A DNA stretch of 64,000 nt, taken from Moorella mulderi DSM 14980 (lineage in GTDB: Bacteria > Bacillota > DSM-521 > Neomoorellales > Neomoorellaceae). A program made the translations under genes and the position numbers. Positions 18,554-27,096 of this stretch are shown piece after piece. Below the pieces are notes generated by a model, which saw nothing but the letters and a program-made list of their open reading frames with translations, was not told the DNA's origin and ran no database searches. Position 1 is the stretch's first letter, and each line of letters starts with the position of its first letter. The stretch covers positions 124,001-188,000 of the forward strand of contig NZ_LTBC01000004.1 of assembly GCF_001594015.1 (NCBI RefSeq), in the 5' to 3' direction.

Positions 18554-20365
18554 GTGATCGAGTCTATGGCCGGGCTGCACCGCAGCCATGGCTGCGGGGA
18601 GCTCAGGGCAGAAGATACAGGTAAAGAAGTAACCCTCATGGGCTGGGTGCACCGCCGCCGCGACCACGGCGGCCTCATCTTTATCGACTTGCGCGACCGT
18701 TCCGGCCTGGTACAGGTTGTCTGCGACCCGGAGGCAGGACCGGCCTTTAAGAAAGCCGAAGAGGTACGCAATGAATATGTGGTGGCGGTGACCGGCAGGG
18801 TGCGGCCGCGGCCGGAAGGCACAGCCAATCCCAAACTCGCTACCGGCACCATTGAAGTCGAGGCCAGGAAACTGCGCATCCTTAACCGGGCCAAAACGCC
18901 GCCCTTTTACATTGAGGATAACATTGATGTCGACGAAGCCTTACGCCTGCGTTACCGCTACCTGGACCTGCGCCGCCCGGAAATGCAGAGCATAATGTAC
19001 CTGCGTTACCGGACGACCAGGGCCATCCGCGATTTCCTGGACAGCCGGGGCTTCTGGGAAATTGAAACACCCATGCTGACCCGCAGCACCCCGGAAGGGG
19101 CGCGGGATTTCCTGGTGCCCAGCAGGCTGCGGCCGGGGGAATTCTTTGCCCTGCCCCAGTCACCCCAGCTCTTTAAACAGATTCTCATGGTGGCCGGTAT
19201 AGAGCGTTATTTCCAGATTGTCCGCTGTTTCCGGGATGAAGACTTAAGGGCCGACCGCCAGCCGGAGTTTACCCAGCTGGATATGGAGATGTCCTTTATC
19301 CAGCGGGAAGATATTTTAAACCTGGTGGAAGAATTAATGGCCCATGTTTTCCGGGAAACCCTGGGGATTGAACTTACCCTTCCCCTGCCGCGGCTGACCT
19401 ATCAAGAAGCCATGGCCCGCTTTGGCTCTGACAAGCCTGATCTCCGCTTCGGCCTGGAGATTACCGATGTATCCGACCTGGTTAGAGGGTGCGGCTTTAA
19501 AGTTTTTGCCGACGCGGCAGCCCGGGGCGGGGTGGTACGGGGCCTGTGCGTTCCCGGTGGCGCCAGTTTCTCCCGCCGGGAACTGGATGAATTGACGCGA
19601 GCTGCGGCCGTCTTTGGTGCCAAAGGGCTGGCCTGGATGGCCGTTACTGCCGAGGGTATCCGTTCTCCAATTGCCAAGTTCTTTACGGGTCAAGAACTCC
19701 AGGACCTGGTGGCCCGCATGGGGGGCAAGGAAGGAGATCTTCTCCTGTTTGTTGCCGATAGCGAGGCGGTTGCGGCTACCGCCCTGGGATCCTTACGCCT
19801 GGAACTGGGCCGGCGGTTACACCTCTATGAGCCGGAGCAACTGGCCTTTACCTGGGTAACGGATTTCCCCTTACTGGAATACAGCCCGGAAGAAAAGCGT
19901 TATGTGGCCGTGCACCACCCCTTTACCATGCCCATGGAAGAGGACTGGCCCCTGCTGGATACTGAACCTTTAAAAGTGCGCGCCCTGGCTTACGACCTGG
20001 TTTTAAACGGCGTCGAGTTGGGCGGGGGCAGTATCCGCATTCACCGCCGCGATATTCAGGAAAAAATGTTTAGCCTCTTAGGCTTTTCCCCGGATGAGGC
20101 CCGGGAGAAATTTGGCTTCCTGCTGGAGGCCTTTGAATACGGCACTCCGCCCCACGGTGGCATTGCCTTTGGCCTGGACCGGATGATCATGATCATGGCC
20201 CGGCGGGATACCATCCGCGACTGCATCGCCTTCCCCAAGACCCAGAGCGGGACCTGCCTGATGACGGCGGCACCTTCGACAGTCGCACCGGAGCAGCTCC
20301 TGGAGCTGCATCTCAAAACTACCGCCCGTCCGGCGGGTAAGCTAAGCAGTGCTGGCAAAGCATAG
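18554..20365 (+). CDS. aspS: Aspartyl-tRNA synthetase (bacterial type)
   Basis: Charges tRNA-Asp, possibly also tRNA-Asn if the cell uses the transamidation route. N-terminal OB anticodon domain (about 15-110, MGWVHRRRDHGGLIFIDLRD), catalytic core with motif 2 (FRDEDLRADRQPEFTQLD) and motif 3 (GIAFGLDRMIMIM), and an inserted GAD domain (about 290-420) typical of bacterial AspRS. GTG 18554 is preferred (AGAGGAG about 12 bases upstream); ATG 18566 is the alternative. 603 residues. Confidence 0.95.
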   Translation: MIESMAGLHRSHGCGELRAEDTGKEVTLMGWVHRRRDHGGLIFIDLRDRSGLVQVVCDPEAGPAFKKAEEVRNEYVVAVTGRVRPRPEGTANPKLATGTIEVEARKLRILNRAKTPPFYIEDNIDVDEALRLRYRYLDLRRPEMQSIMYLRYRTTRAIRDFLDSRGFWEIETPMLTRSTPEGARDFLVPSRLRPGEFFALPQSPQLFKQILMVAGIERYFQIVRCFRDEDLRADRQPEFTQLDMEMSFIQREDILNLVEELMAHVFRETLGIELTLPLPRLTYQEAMARFGSDKPDLRFGLEITDVSDLVRGCGFKVFADAAARGGVVRGLCVPGGASFSRRELDELTRAAAVFGAKGLAWMAVTAEGIRSPIAKFFTGQELQDLVARMGGKEGDLLLFVADSEAVAATALGSLRLELGRRLHLYEPEQLAFTWVTDFPLLEYSPEEKRYVAVHHPFTMPMEEDWPLLDTEPLKVRALAYDLVLNGVELGGGSIRIHRRDIQEKMFSLLGFSPDEAREKFGFLLEAFEYGTPPHGGIAFGLDRMIMIMARRDTIRDCIAFPKTQSGTCLMTAAPSTVAPEQLLELHLKTTARPAGKLSSAGKA

Positions 20366-20368
20366 TAC

Positions 20369-20397
20369 TTGCAAATCCTTTAAGTTTGTGTTAACAT
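20369..20397 (+). promoter_or_regulatory. Promoter of 6S RNA
   Basis: TTGCAA at 20369-20374 and TAACAT at 20392-20397, separated by 17 bases. They place a start near 20404, just ahead of the 6S RNA. Confidence 0.6.
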
Positions 20398-20404
20398 CAT
20401 ACTT

Positions 20405-20616
20405 GCAACAGGAGGAGTAAAGAATTTTACCCTGCGATGTTCGTGTTGCACCGTGGAGTTTTGAGCCAACACCTATACAAAGGGAGCCCAACCTCTGGGC
20501 GTGGCTTGCAGGCCCCCATGGAGGGGAAGCAAAAAGCGTCCAGGGAGGCACCCACCTGCGGAGAGCGGGTTCATTAAACACACGGTGAGCACGGCATTTG
20601 TGGGGTTTTATTTTTT
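20405..20616 (+). ncRNA. ssrS: 6S RNA
   Basis: The aspS-tcdA gap is where Bacillus subtilis carries 6S-1 RNA (bsrA). The 5' segment 20429-20455 pairs with 20581-20606 to form the long closing stem (for example CACCGTG with CACGGTG, and ACCC with GGGGT). A less paired central region lies between (about 20456-20480 opposite 20565-20580), as needed for the sigma70 promoter-mimicking bubble, with a GC-rich internal stem at the apex. A T-rich run (20605-20616) ends it. Class assignment rests on position and fold, not on a covariance search. Confidence 0.8.
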
Positions 20617-20626
20617 GGTGGGCAAG

Positions 20627-21349
20627 GTGGAGAGTTTCTGGTCCCGCACGGAAATGCTCATTGGGCCCGAAGGGCGGGCCCGCCTGGCGGCAGCCAGGGT
20701 AGCGGTAATTGGTACCGGCGGAGTCGGCTCCTTTGCTGTGGAGGCCCTGGCCCGCGCGGGTATAGGCTACCTGGAACTGGTGGACCAGGATGTAGTACGA
20801 CCCAGCAACATCAACCGCCAGGTACCGGCTCTGCATTCAACCCTGGGCCAACCCAAGGTAGAAGTCCTGGCCCGGCGCTGCCGGGAGATCAACCCGGAGG
20901 CGGTAATAGTTACCCGGCAGGAAGTCTACAGCCCGGGAAAAGGCCCGCAATTTGTCCGGCGCGACCTGGACTACCTGGTGGATGCCATTGACAGTGTGGG
21001 AGCGAAGATAGACCTCCTGGCTACGGCCCTGCAGGCGGGAGTACCTGTGGTCAGCAGTATGGGAGCGGGCAATCGCCTGGACCCCACCCGTTTAAGGGTG
21101 GCCGACATCAGCGCTACAAGGGGGTGTCCCCTGGCCCGGGCCGTCCGGCGGGGTCTAAAAGCCCGGGGCATCACTACGGGCCTGACAGTGGTCTACTCGG
21201 AAGAACCGCCCCTGCCGGCCCGTCCTAACCCGGAACTGGCGCCAGGCGAGAGACAACCCCCCGGCAGTATGGTTTTTGTCCCGGCCGTGGCCGGCCTGCT
21301 CCTGGCCAGCCTGGTGGTAAGGAACATCCTGAACCGGACCGATTGCTAG
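20627..21349 (+). CDS. tcdA: tRNA threonylcarbamoyladenosine dehydratase (ThiF/HesA fold)
   Basis: E1-like enzyme converting t6A to cyclic ct6A at tRNA position 37. 240 residues with the nucleotide-binding motif VIGTGGVGS, the catalytic-region motif SNINRQ and DYLVDAIDSVGAK. GTG 20627 gives the usual N-terminus (a short stretch before SRTEMLIG); frames open further upstream lie within the 6S RNA and are rejected. The ribosome site is only GGTGGG. aspS-6S-tcdA-rarA neighbourhood matches Bacillus. Confidence 0.9.
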   Translation: MESFWSRTEMLIGPEGRARLAAARVAVIGTGGVGSFAVEALARAGIGYLELVDQDVVRPSNINRQVPALHSTLGQPKVEVLARRCREINPEAVIVTRQEVYSPGKGPQFVRRDLDYLVDAIDSVGAKIDLLATALQAGVPVVSSMGAGNRLDPTRLRVADISATRGCPLARAVRRGLKARGITTGLTVVYSEEPPLPARPNPELAPGERQPPGSMVFVPAVAGLLLASLVVRNILNRTDC

Positions 21350-21398
21350 TTGCCGTTGCTGCAATTATGCTGTATACTGGATAGGGGTATCCCCGGGG
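21350..21398 (+). promoter_or_regulatory. csoR promoter with overlapping operator
   Basis: TTGCCG (21350-21355) and TATACT (21373-21378) are spaced 17 bases. Immediately downstream the palindrome GGGGTATCCCC (21384-21394) runs into CCCCGGGG (21391-21398). G/C-tract palindromes with an AT centre are typical of CsoR operators; its position over the start site fits autorepression. Confidence 0.65.
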
Positions 21399-21414
21399 AA
21401 GGAGGTTTAGGGAA

Positions 21415-21708
21415 TTGAGCAGGAGGCCTGGCGAGGAGAGTTCCTATGCACCCCAGCGGGATGATTTACTGCTCCGCCTGCGGAAGATCGAGGGTCAGGT
21501 CAAGGGTATCCACCGCATGATTGAAGAGGACAAGTATTGTGTCGATATTCTTATTCAAATTGCCGCCGCGCGGGCAGCCTTGAAAAAGGTCGGCACTATG
21601 ATTTTTGAAGCCCATGTCCGTGGCTGTGTCCGGACGGCCATAGTCAATCAGGAAGATGGAGAAATAATTGATGAGCTTATTGATGTTTTAAACCGCTTCA
21701 CCAGCTAA
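21415..21708 (+). CDS. csoR: Copper-sensing repressor CsoR
   Basis: 97-residue all-helical DUF156 repressor. The Cu(I) ligand set C-H-C is present: Cys42 (KYCVDI), His67 and Cys71 (EAHVRGC). This distinguishes it from the persulfide sensor CstR (two Cys, no His) and from RcnR/FrmR. Starts at TTG 21415 after GGAAGGAGG. No copper pump is adjacent; the next gene is thioredoxin, so it may control trxA or a remote target. Confidence 0.9.
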   Translation: MSRRPGEESSYAPQRDDLLLRLRKIEGQVKGIHRMIEEDKYCVDILIQIAAARAALKKVGTMIFEAHVRGCVRTAIVNQEDGEIIDELIDVLNRFTS

Positions 21709-21736
21709 AGGGAAAAAGCGAAGGGAGAGGATAGGT

Positions 21737-22066
21737 TTGGCAGCGCACAATATCGTTACCCTCACGGATGCCAATTTTAAAGAAGAAGTGCTCTCCGCGA
21801 AGCCCCCGGTCCTGGTTGACTTCTGGGCCGCCTGGTGTGGCCCCTGCCGGATGATTGCTCCCGTTGTGGAGCAACTGGCCGGGGAATACGAAGGTAAAAT
21901 CAAGGTGGCCAAGCTCAACGTGGACGAGTATCCCTCGATAGCGTCTGATTACGGCATTATGAGTATTCCCACCCTTTTACTGTTTAAAAACGGCGAAGTT
22001 GTCTCCCGGCTGGTAGGGTACCAGACTAAAGACAAACTGGTCCAGGTGCTGGAGAAGAATTTATAA
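21737..22066 (+). CDS. trxA: Thioredoxin
   Basis: Disulfide reductase of 109 residues, active site WCGPC (Cys34, Cys37) and the cis-Pro motif [11 protein letters not shown] 21737 follows GGGAGAGGATAGG. It lies 28 bases after csoR and is probably co-transcribed, so it would fall under the CsoR promoter. Confidence 0.96.
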   Translation: MAAHNIVTLTDANFKEEVLSAKPPVLVDFWAAWCGPCRMIAPVVEQLAGEYEGKIKVAKLNVDEYPSIASDYGIMSIPTLLLFKNGEVVSRLVGYQTKDKLVQVLEKNL

Positions 22067-22075
22067 ACTAGCCCA

Positions 22076-23401
22076 TTATTTCCGCCGCCTGGTGCGCTGC
22101 TGCCAGGCGGTTTTCATTTGCCCTTCCCGGCCGTAGTCGCTGGGGTGGTAAAAAACTTTCCCCTGGAGGTTGTCCGGCAGGTACTGCTGTTCCACCCAGC
22201 CGCCGGGGTAATCGTGGGGGTATTTATACCCCTTCCCGTGGCCAAAGGCGGCCGCACCCCGGTAATTAGCATCCCGCAGGTGGATGGGTACCGGGCCGGC
22301 GGTTTCTTTTTCCACTGCTGCCAGCGCAGCGTCGATAGCCTTGATGACCGAATTGCTCTTGGGAGCCAGGGCAATATAGAGGGTGGCTTCGGCCAGGATA
22401 ATGCGGCCCTCCGGCAGGCCTACCCGTTCTACAGCCTGGGCGGCGGCACTGGCCACCACGAGGGCCTGGGGATCGGCCAGGCCCACGTCCTCGGCGGCAT
22501 GGATAAGGAGCCGGCGGGCCAGGAAGGCCGGATCTTCCCCGGCGTAAATCATCCGGGCCAGCCAGTAAAGGGCGGCGTCGGGATCGGAGCCGCGCATACT
22601 TTTAATCCAGGCCGAAACGCAGTCGTAATGCTGGTCGCCATCCCGGTCGTAAAGGACGGCCCGCTGCTGGATGGCCTCTTCGGCGACTTTCAGGGTGAGG
22701 ATACGCCGGCCCTTTTCGTCCGGTGGGGTGGTGAGGACGGCAAACTCCAGGGCGTTTAAAGCCACCCGGGCATCACCGTTGGCCACCCGGGCCAGGTGCT
22801 CCAGGGCCTCCGGCTCGACTGCGACGCTAAACTTACCCAGGCCCCGCTCGGGGTCCGACAGGGCGCGGCGGAGGAGGGCCAGGATGGCTTCACTGGACAG
22901 GGCCTCCAGGCGGAAGATCCGGGAACGGGAACGAATGGCGGCATTGACGGTGAACATGGGGTTTTCCACCGTGGCACCGATGAGGGTGAGTAACCCTTCC
23001 TCAACGCAGGGGAGGAGGGCGTCCTGGATATTCTTGGCCCAGCGGTGAATCTCGTCTACAAAGATAACCGTCTTTTGCTGGTAGTATTTTTCCCGCTCCC
23101 GGGCGGCGGCAATTACCCGGCGAATATCGTTAATGCCGTCCAAAACGGCATTTAAAGCCTCAAAGTGGGCCCTGGTCATGCGGGCGATAATCCGGGCCAG
23201 GGTCGTTTTGCCGCTCCCCGGCGGCCCCCAGAGGATAATGGAGGTCAGGCTATCGTTCTCTATGGCCCGGCGCAGCAGGGTACCGGGCCCCACGATCTTT
23301 TCCTGGCCGACAAATTCATCTAAAGTACGCGGCCGCATCCTTACGGCCAGGGGTGCCCGCGCCTCCCGGCTTTCCTCGCTGGCTTGCTCGAACAGGTCCA
23401 T
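22076..23401 (-). CDS. rarA: Replication-associated recombination protein A (AAA+ ATPase)
   Basis: Clamp-loader-like AAA+ ATPase (MgsA/RarA) acting at stalled forks. Walker A GPPGSGKTT (about residues 58-66), Walker B VIFVDEIHRW, arginine-finger region and the C-terminal tetramerisation domain (GSDPDAALYWLARM, GEDPAFLARRLLI). ATG 23401 (complement) has GAGGTG 6 bases upstream. 441 residues, normal length. Confidence 0.95.
   Translation of the reverse strand: MDLFEQASEESREARAPLAVRMRPRTLDEFVGQEKIVGPGTLLRRAIENDSLTSIILWGPPGSGKTTLARIIARMTRAHFEALNAVLDGINDIRRVIAAAREREKYYQQKTVIFVDEIHRWAKNIQDALLPCVEEGLLTLIGATVENPMFTVNAAIRSRSRIFRLEALSSEAILALLRRALSDPERGLGKFSVAVEPEALEHLARVANGDARVALNALEFAVLTTPPDEKGRRILTLKVAEEAIQQRAVLYDRDGDQHYDCVSAWIKSMRGSDPDAALYWLARMIYAGEDPAFLARRLLIHAAEDVGLADPQALVVASAAAQAVERVGLPEGRIILAEATLYIALAPKSNSVIKAIDAALAAVEKETAGPVPIHLRDANYRGAAAFGHGKGYKYPHDYPGGWVEQQYLPDNLQGKVFYHPSDYGREGQMKTAWQQRTRRRK
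22085..22117 (+). terminator. Terminator of csoR-trxA, inside rarA 3' end
   Basis: CCGCCTGG (22085-22092) pairs with CCAGGCGG (22103-22110), followed by TTTT. The hairpin is encoded within the last codons of the convergent rarA gene, since only 9 bases separate the two stops. Confidence 0.65.
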
Positions 23402-23596
23402 CAATTACACCTCAAACAGGGGTAGGGTTCTTTGCTTCCATTGTAACACGCAAAAAGTAATTGAAAAATAGAACACCAGATCTGGCCTTCGCTGGTATTG
23501 AGCTCCCAACTTATGATGTACACCCTGGCCGACCTACGACATGCCAATCCTTTGATAGCCAGGCAACTCTGTCGCAGCCTGGCGGAAAACAAAATA

Positions 23597-23624
23597 TTGA
23601 CATATGACCACATAGGGGTATAAT
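23597..23624 (+). promoter_or_regulatory. Promoter of mrp
   Basis: TTGACA (23597-23602) and TATAAT (23619-23624), 16-base spacer, both at consensus. The spacer contains CATATGACCACATA, a possible operator. The remaining 190 bases of this divergent gap show no further feature I can support. Confidence 0.8.
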
Positions 23625-23643
23625 TATTACGAGGTGAAAAACA

Positions 23644-24477
23644 TTGGCTACAGGAGCTTGCGAAACCTGCAACCCGTTAACCTGCAATTCTACGACCTGC
23701 GAGGCCAAAAAGCCGGGCCGCATCCCGCCCCATGAACTGAGCAACATCAAGCACGTTATCGGCATCATGAGCGGCAAGGGCGGCGTCGGCAAGTCTTCGG
23801 TAACGGCTTTGCTGGCGGTGGCCCTGCAACAGGCCGGTTACCAGGTGGGCATCCTGGATGCCGACATTACCGGTCCCAGCATCCCCAGGATGTTCGGCGT
23901 CCGCCGGCCGCCGGAGGGCACCGGTCACGGCATGATCCCGCCCCAAAGTCCTGGGGGTACCAGGATCATGTCCCTTAACCTTTTGCTGCCCCATGAAGAT
24001 GACCCGGTCATCTGGCGCGGTCCCCTGATCGGCGGGGCCGTCAAGCAATTCTGGACCGATGTGATCTGGGGCGACCTGGATTACCTGCTGGTAGACCTGC
24101 CGCCGGGGACCGGGGACGCCCCCCTGACGGTGCTCCAGTCTTTACCCCTGGACGGCCTGGTCATTGTCAGTTCACCCCAGGAACTGGCCCAGATGGTGGT
24201 CCGCAAAGCTGTAAAGATGGCGGCCATGATGAACGTTAAAATCCTGGGCCTGGTGGAAAATATGAGCTATGCTGTCTGCCCGGACTGCGGCAAGGAAATT
24301 TATCTCTTTGGTCCCAGCCGCGCCGGAGCAGCGGCAGCAGAAGCCGGTATCCCCCTCCTGGGCACCCTGCCCCTGGATCCGGATTTGACGGCCCTGTGCG
24401 ACCACGGTCAGGTGGAAGATTACCGCGGGCCCTTACTGGAACGGGCCAGGGAGTTTGTCAGGAAGATAGGCGGGTAG
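23644..24477 (+). CDS. Mrp/NBP35-type P-loop ATPase (Fe-S carrier)
   Basis: Scaffold or carrier for Fe-S clusters in the ParA/MinD-like Mrp family. A Cys-rich N-terminus (Cys6, Cys9 and two more within residues 14-19) precedes the deviant Walker A GKGGVGKSS (about 45-53) and the bridging cluster motif CPDCG (about 214). TTG 23644 follows GAGGTG. It is transcribed from its own strong promoter. Proteins of this architecture occur near nitrogenase-accessory and Fe-S genes; iscRSU lie just downstream. Confidence 0.88.
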   Translation: MATGACETCNPLTCNSTTCEAKKPGRIPPHELSNIKHVIGIMSGKGGVGKSSVTALLAVALQQAGYQVGILDADITGPSIPRMFGVRRPPEGTGHGMIPPQSPGGTRIMSLNLLLPHEDDPVIWRGPLIGGAVKQFWTDVIWGDLDYLLVDLPPGTGDAPLTVLQSLPLDGLVIVSSPQELAQMVVRKAVKMAAMMNVKILGLVENMSYAVCPDCGKEIYLFGPSRAGAAAAEAGIPLLGTLPLDPDLTALCDHGQVEDYRGPLLERAREFVRKIGG

Positions 24478-24558
24478 GATTGACTTTCCTGCCCCGGTAA
24501 ATGGTTTTAAAGCCAGGGCCGTCCTTTACAAGGTACCTGAAAAACATCAATGGGCTTT

Positions 24559-24600
24559 TCTGGCCCCGGGAAAAATCCCGGGGCCAGATTGACTTTATTT
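24559..24600 (+). terminator. Terminator between convergent mrp and nitroreductase
   Basis: A perfect 12-bp GC-rich stem (24559-24570 with 24577-24588, 6-base loop) is followed by TTGACTTTATTT. It probably serves both directions, since the complement downstream is AAAAG only; it is strongest on the plus strand. Confidence 0.7.
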
Positions 24601-25123
24601 AACGTATAACCCTTACCACCTCTTCCAGGGAACGGCGCGGCCGCGGTGCCGGAGTCTGGTCGGGGTAACCCACCGGTATGATGGCTACCGGCCGCAGGTT
24701 GGGTGGTAAAGAAAGGACGCGGCTTACCTCAGCTTCACTGAAAGCCCCTACCCAGCAGGTTCCCAGGCCGTAGCCGGTGGCGGCCAGCATGAGGTTGGTG
24801 ACGGCCGCAGCCGTGTCTTGCAGGCAATATAGCTCGCGGCCCCGTTCACCGTAAGCGGTGGCGGCTCTTTCCGGGTCGGCGCATACCACAATGACGACCG
24901 GCGCCCGGGCAACGAACTTCTGGCCCAGGGCTGCCCGGGCCAGGGCTTCTTTTTGATCATCCTTATAGATGCAATAAAAAAACCATGGCTGTACGTTACC
25001 GGCCGAAGGCGCGGCGCAGGCTGCTTCCAGCAGGCGACCGATGGTAGCTTCGGGAATGGGGTCGGGCTTGAAACGGCGGATGCTCCGCCGTTCTTTAATG
25101 GCAGCAATTATGTCTTTAGTCAA
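24599..25123 (-). CDS. Nitroreductase-family flavoprotein
   Basis: FMN-dependent oxidoreductase of 174 residues. Typical features: RRSIRRF near the N-terminus (phosphate contact), APSAGNVQPW (flavin site), LAATGYGLGTCWVG and IPVGYPDQTP. TTG start at 25123 (complement) with GAGGAGG 8 bases upstream. Physiological substrate unknown. Confidence 0.9.
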   Translation of the reverse strand: MTKDIIAAIKERRSIRRFKPDPIPEATIGRLLEAACAAPSAGNVQPWFFYCIYKDDQKEALARAALGQKFVARAPVVIVVCADPERAATAYGERGRELYCLQDTAAAVTNLMLAATGYGLGTCWVGAFSEAEVSRVLSLPPNLRPVAIIPVGYPDQTPAPRPRRSLEEVVRVIR

Positions 25124-25159
25124 GGTCCAGGCCTCCTCAGGGCTGTATTTCCAGCAAGA

Positions 25160-25253
25160 ATAAAAGTAGCATACCTTGCCAGGAAATGCAAGTCTTGGGC
25201 AGGAAGATGCAATTCCTGCTATAAGCTTTCCATATACCCGGCTCTACTTTTAT
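25160..25253. repeat. Nested inverted repeats upstream of iscR
   Basis: ATAAAAGTAG (25160-25169) is inverted at 25244-25253, and inside them GCAGGAA (25199-25205) is inverted at 25213-25219. A near direct repeat (ATACCTTGCC / ATGCCTTGCC, 25171 and 25252) adds to this. It fills the 300-base gap between the divergent nitroreductase and iscR. Function unknown; possibly a degenerate intergenic repeat. Confidence 0.45.
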
Positions 25254-25354
25254 GCCTTGCCGGCAACAAAAGGGCCAGGGAAGAAATCCAATCAGTATAT
25301 TTTCTTTCCACCCGGGATAATTTAAAAAGCAGAGTAAAAAAGTCAACTTTAGCG

Positions 25355-25383
25355 TTGACAATACCCGAGTTAGTTGCTAAGAT
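25355..25383 (+). promoter_or_regulatory. Promoter of the isc operon
   Basis: TTGACA (25355-25360) and TAAGAT (25378-25383) with a 17-base spacer. CCGAG occurs within the spacer and again at 25391-25395, a possible IscR contact, but no verified consensus is available to me. Confidence 0.75.
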
Positions 25384-25423
25384 ATTATTACCGAGCAAAC
25401 CACTAGGGATTGGAGGTGGTGGG

Positions 25424-25876
25424 GTGAAACTTTCAACGCGGGGTGAATATGGCCTGCGAGCCATGTTTGACCTGGCCCAGCATTACGGCGAAGGCCCCAT
25501 CCCCATTAAAAGTGTGGCCGAAAGGCAGGATATATCCGAGCACTACCTGGAACAGCTCATTGCCGTTTTGCGCAAGGCCGGCCTGGTAAAAAGCGTCCGT
25601 GGCGCCCAGGGAGGATATATCCTCAGCCGCGATCCGGAAGAAATTACCGTAGGAGATATTATCCGCGTCCTGGAAGGCCCCATTGCCCCGGTAGAATGCC
25701 TGAATACCGGCGAAGGTGAGGGCTGCGAGCGGGCGGAAACCTGTGTCACCAGGGACATCTGGGAAAAGGTGCGGGACAGCATCAGCGACGTCCTGGACAG
25801 CTTTACCCTGGCCGACATGGTAGCCAAAGCCAGTAAAATGCAGCAGAACGACAAATACTATATGTATTATATCTGA
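25424..25876 (+). CDS. iscR: Rrf2-family Fe-S regulator IscR
   Basis: 150-residue winged-helix regulator. DNA-binding N-terminus STRGEYGLRAMFDLA and GGYILSR wing; cluster-binding Cys triplet C-x8-C-x5-C (in ECLNTGEGEGCERAETC, about residues 92-107). GTG 25424 follows GGAGGTGG; a longer open frame upstream is not a gene, since it crosses the promoter. It sits at the head of iscS-iscU-mnmA, consistent with feedback on Fe-S assembly. CymR-type Rrf2 regulators lack these three Cys. Confidence 0.93.
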   Translation: MKLSTRGEYGLRAMFDLAQHYGEGPIPIKSVAERQDISEHYLEQLIAVLRKAGLVKSVRGAQGGYILSRDPEEITVGDIIRVLEGPIAPVECLNTGEGEGCERAETCVTRDIWEKVRDSISDVLDSFTLADMVAKASKMQQNDKYYMYYI

Positions 25877-25897
25877 GGAAAGAAAAGGGTGGAATTA

Positions 25898-27064
25898 ATG
25901 CGCAGGGTATATCTTGATCACAGTGCCACCACACCAGTCCGGCCGGAAGTACTGGAAGCCATGCTGCCCTTTCTCAAGGACGAGGCCTTTGGTAACCCCT
26001 CCACCATTTACAGTTACGGCCGGGAGGCGAAAAAGGCCCTGGACGAGGCCCGGGAAAAGGTAGCCAGCCTTATCGGCGCCCGGCCGGAGGAGATTTTCTT
26101 TACCAGCGGTGGTACTGAGGCTGATAACCTGGCCCTTATCGGCACGGCTGCGGCCAACGAGAAAAAGGGCCGCCATATTATAACCTCCAGTATCGAGCAC
26201 CATGCCGTCCTGCATACGGCTCAGTATTTGATGCGCCATGGCTTTAAAATAACCTTCCTGCCGGTAACACCGGAAGGCCTGGTGCGGGTAGAGGATGTCG
26301 AAGAGGCTATTACCGATGAAACCATCCTCATCAGCGTCATGCACGTCAACAATGAAGTGGGTACCATCCAGCCCATTAAAGAGATAGGGCACCTCGCCCG
26401 GGAGCGGGGAATTATCTTCCATACCGACGCCGTCCAGAGCGTGGGCAAAATCCCCGTTAATGTCGATGAACTAAATGTCGACCTGCTCTCGGCTTCCAGT
26501 CATAAGATTTACGGTCCCAAGGGCGTTGGTTGTCTTTATATCCGTAAAGGAACCAGAATTAACCCCATCCTCCACGGCGGGGCCCAAGAACGTAAGCGCC
26601 GGCCGGGCACGGAAAACATGCCGGGTATTGTCGGCTTTGGCCGGGCCGCGGAACTGGCCGGCCAGGAATTGGATAGCGAAATGGAGCGCCTGAAGGGCCT
26701 GCGGGATAAGCTGATTGACGGTATTATGAACCGGATTGAGGATGTGCAGTTAAACGGCGACAGGGAAAAACGGGTGGCCACCAATGCCAACTTCAGCTTC
26801 CGCTATGTGGAAGGCGAATCCCTGCTTCTAAGCCTGGACATGAAAGGTATCTGCGCTTCCAGCGGTTCGGCCTGTACTTCCGGTTCCTTGGACCCGTCCC
26901 ATGTCCTCCTGGCCATGGGGATTCCCCACGAAGTGGCCCATGGCTCGGTACGCATGACCTTAGGCCGTGACAATACGGAAGCAGATATTGACTACGTCCT
27001 GGAAGTTATGCCGGAGATAGTGGCCCGGCTGCGTTCCATGTCGCCTTTATATAATCAACGGTGA
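25898..27064 (+). CDS. iscS: Cysteine desulfurase
   Basis: PLP enzyme delivering persulfide sulfur for Fe-S clusters and tRNA thiolation. 388 residues with VYLDHSATTPV, the EHHAV motif, PLP lysine in SSHKIYGPKG and the mobile catalytic-Cys loop SSGSACTSGS (about 325). ATG 25898 after GGGTGG is chosen; GTG 25889 is possible. Lies 21 bases after iscR. Confidence 0.95.
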   Translation: MRRVYLDHSATTPVRPEVLEAMLPFLKDEAFGNPSTIYSYGREAKKALDEAREKVASLIGARPEEIFFTSGGTEADNLALIGTAAANEKKGRHIITSSIEHHAVLHTAQYLMRHGFKITFLPVTPEGLVRVEDVEEAITDETILISVMHVNNEVGTIQPIKEIGHLARERGIIFHTDAVQSVGKIPVNVDELNVDLLSASSHKIYGPKGVGCLYIRKGTRINPILHGGAQERKRRPGTENMPGIVGFGRAAELAGQELDSEMERLKGLRDKLIDGIMNRIEDVQLNGDREKRVATNANFSFRYVEGESLLLSLDMKGICASSGSACTSGSLDPSHVLLAMGIPHEVAHGSVRMTLGRDNTEADIDYVLEVMPEIVARLRSMSPLYNQR

Positions 27065-27096
27065 AGAAACATCTCATCTGCGAAGGAGTGAGCAGG

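Noticed and set aside
24953-25423. In-frame upstream extension of iscR
   Set aside because: It runs antisense through the nitroreductase and across the iscR promoter; the GTG at 25424 with GGAGGTGG gives the family length.
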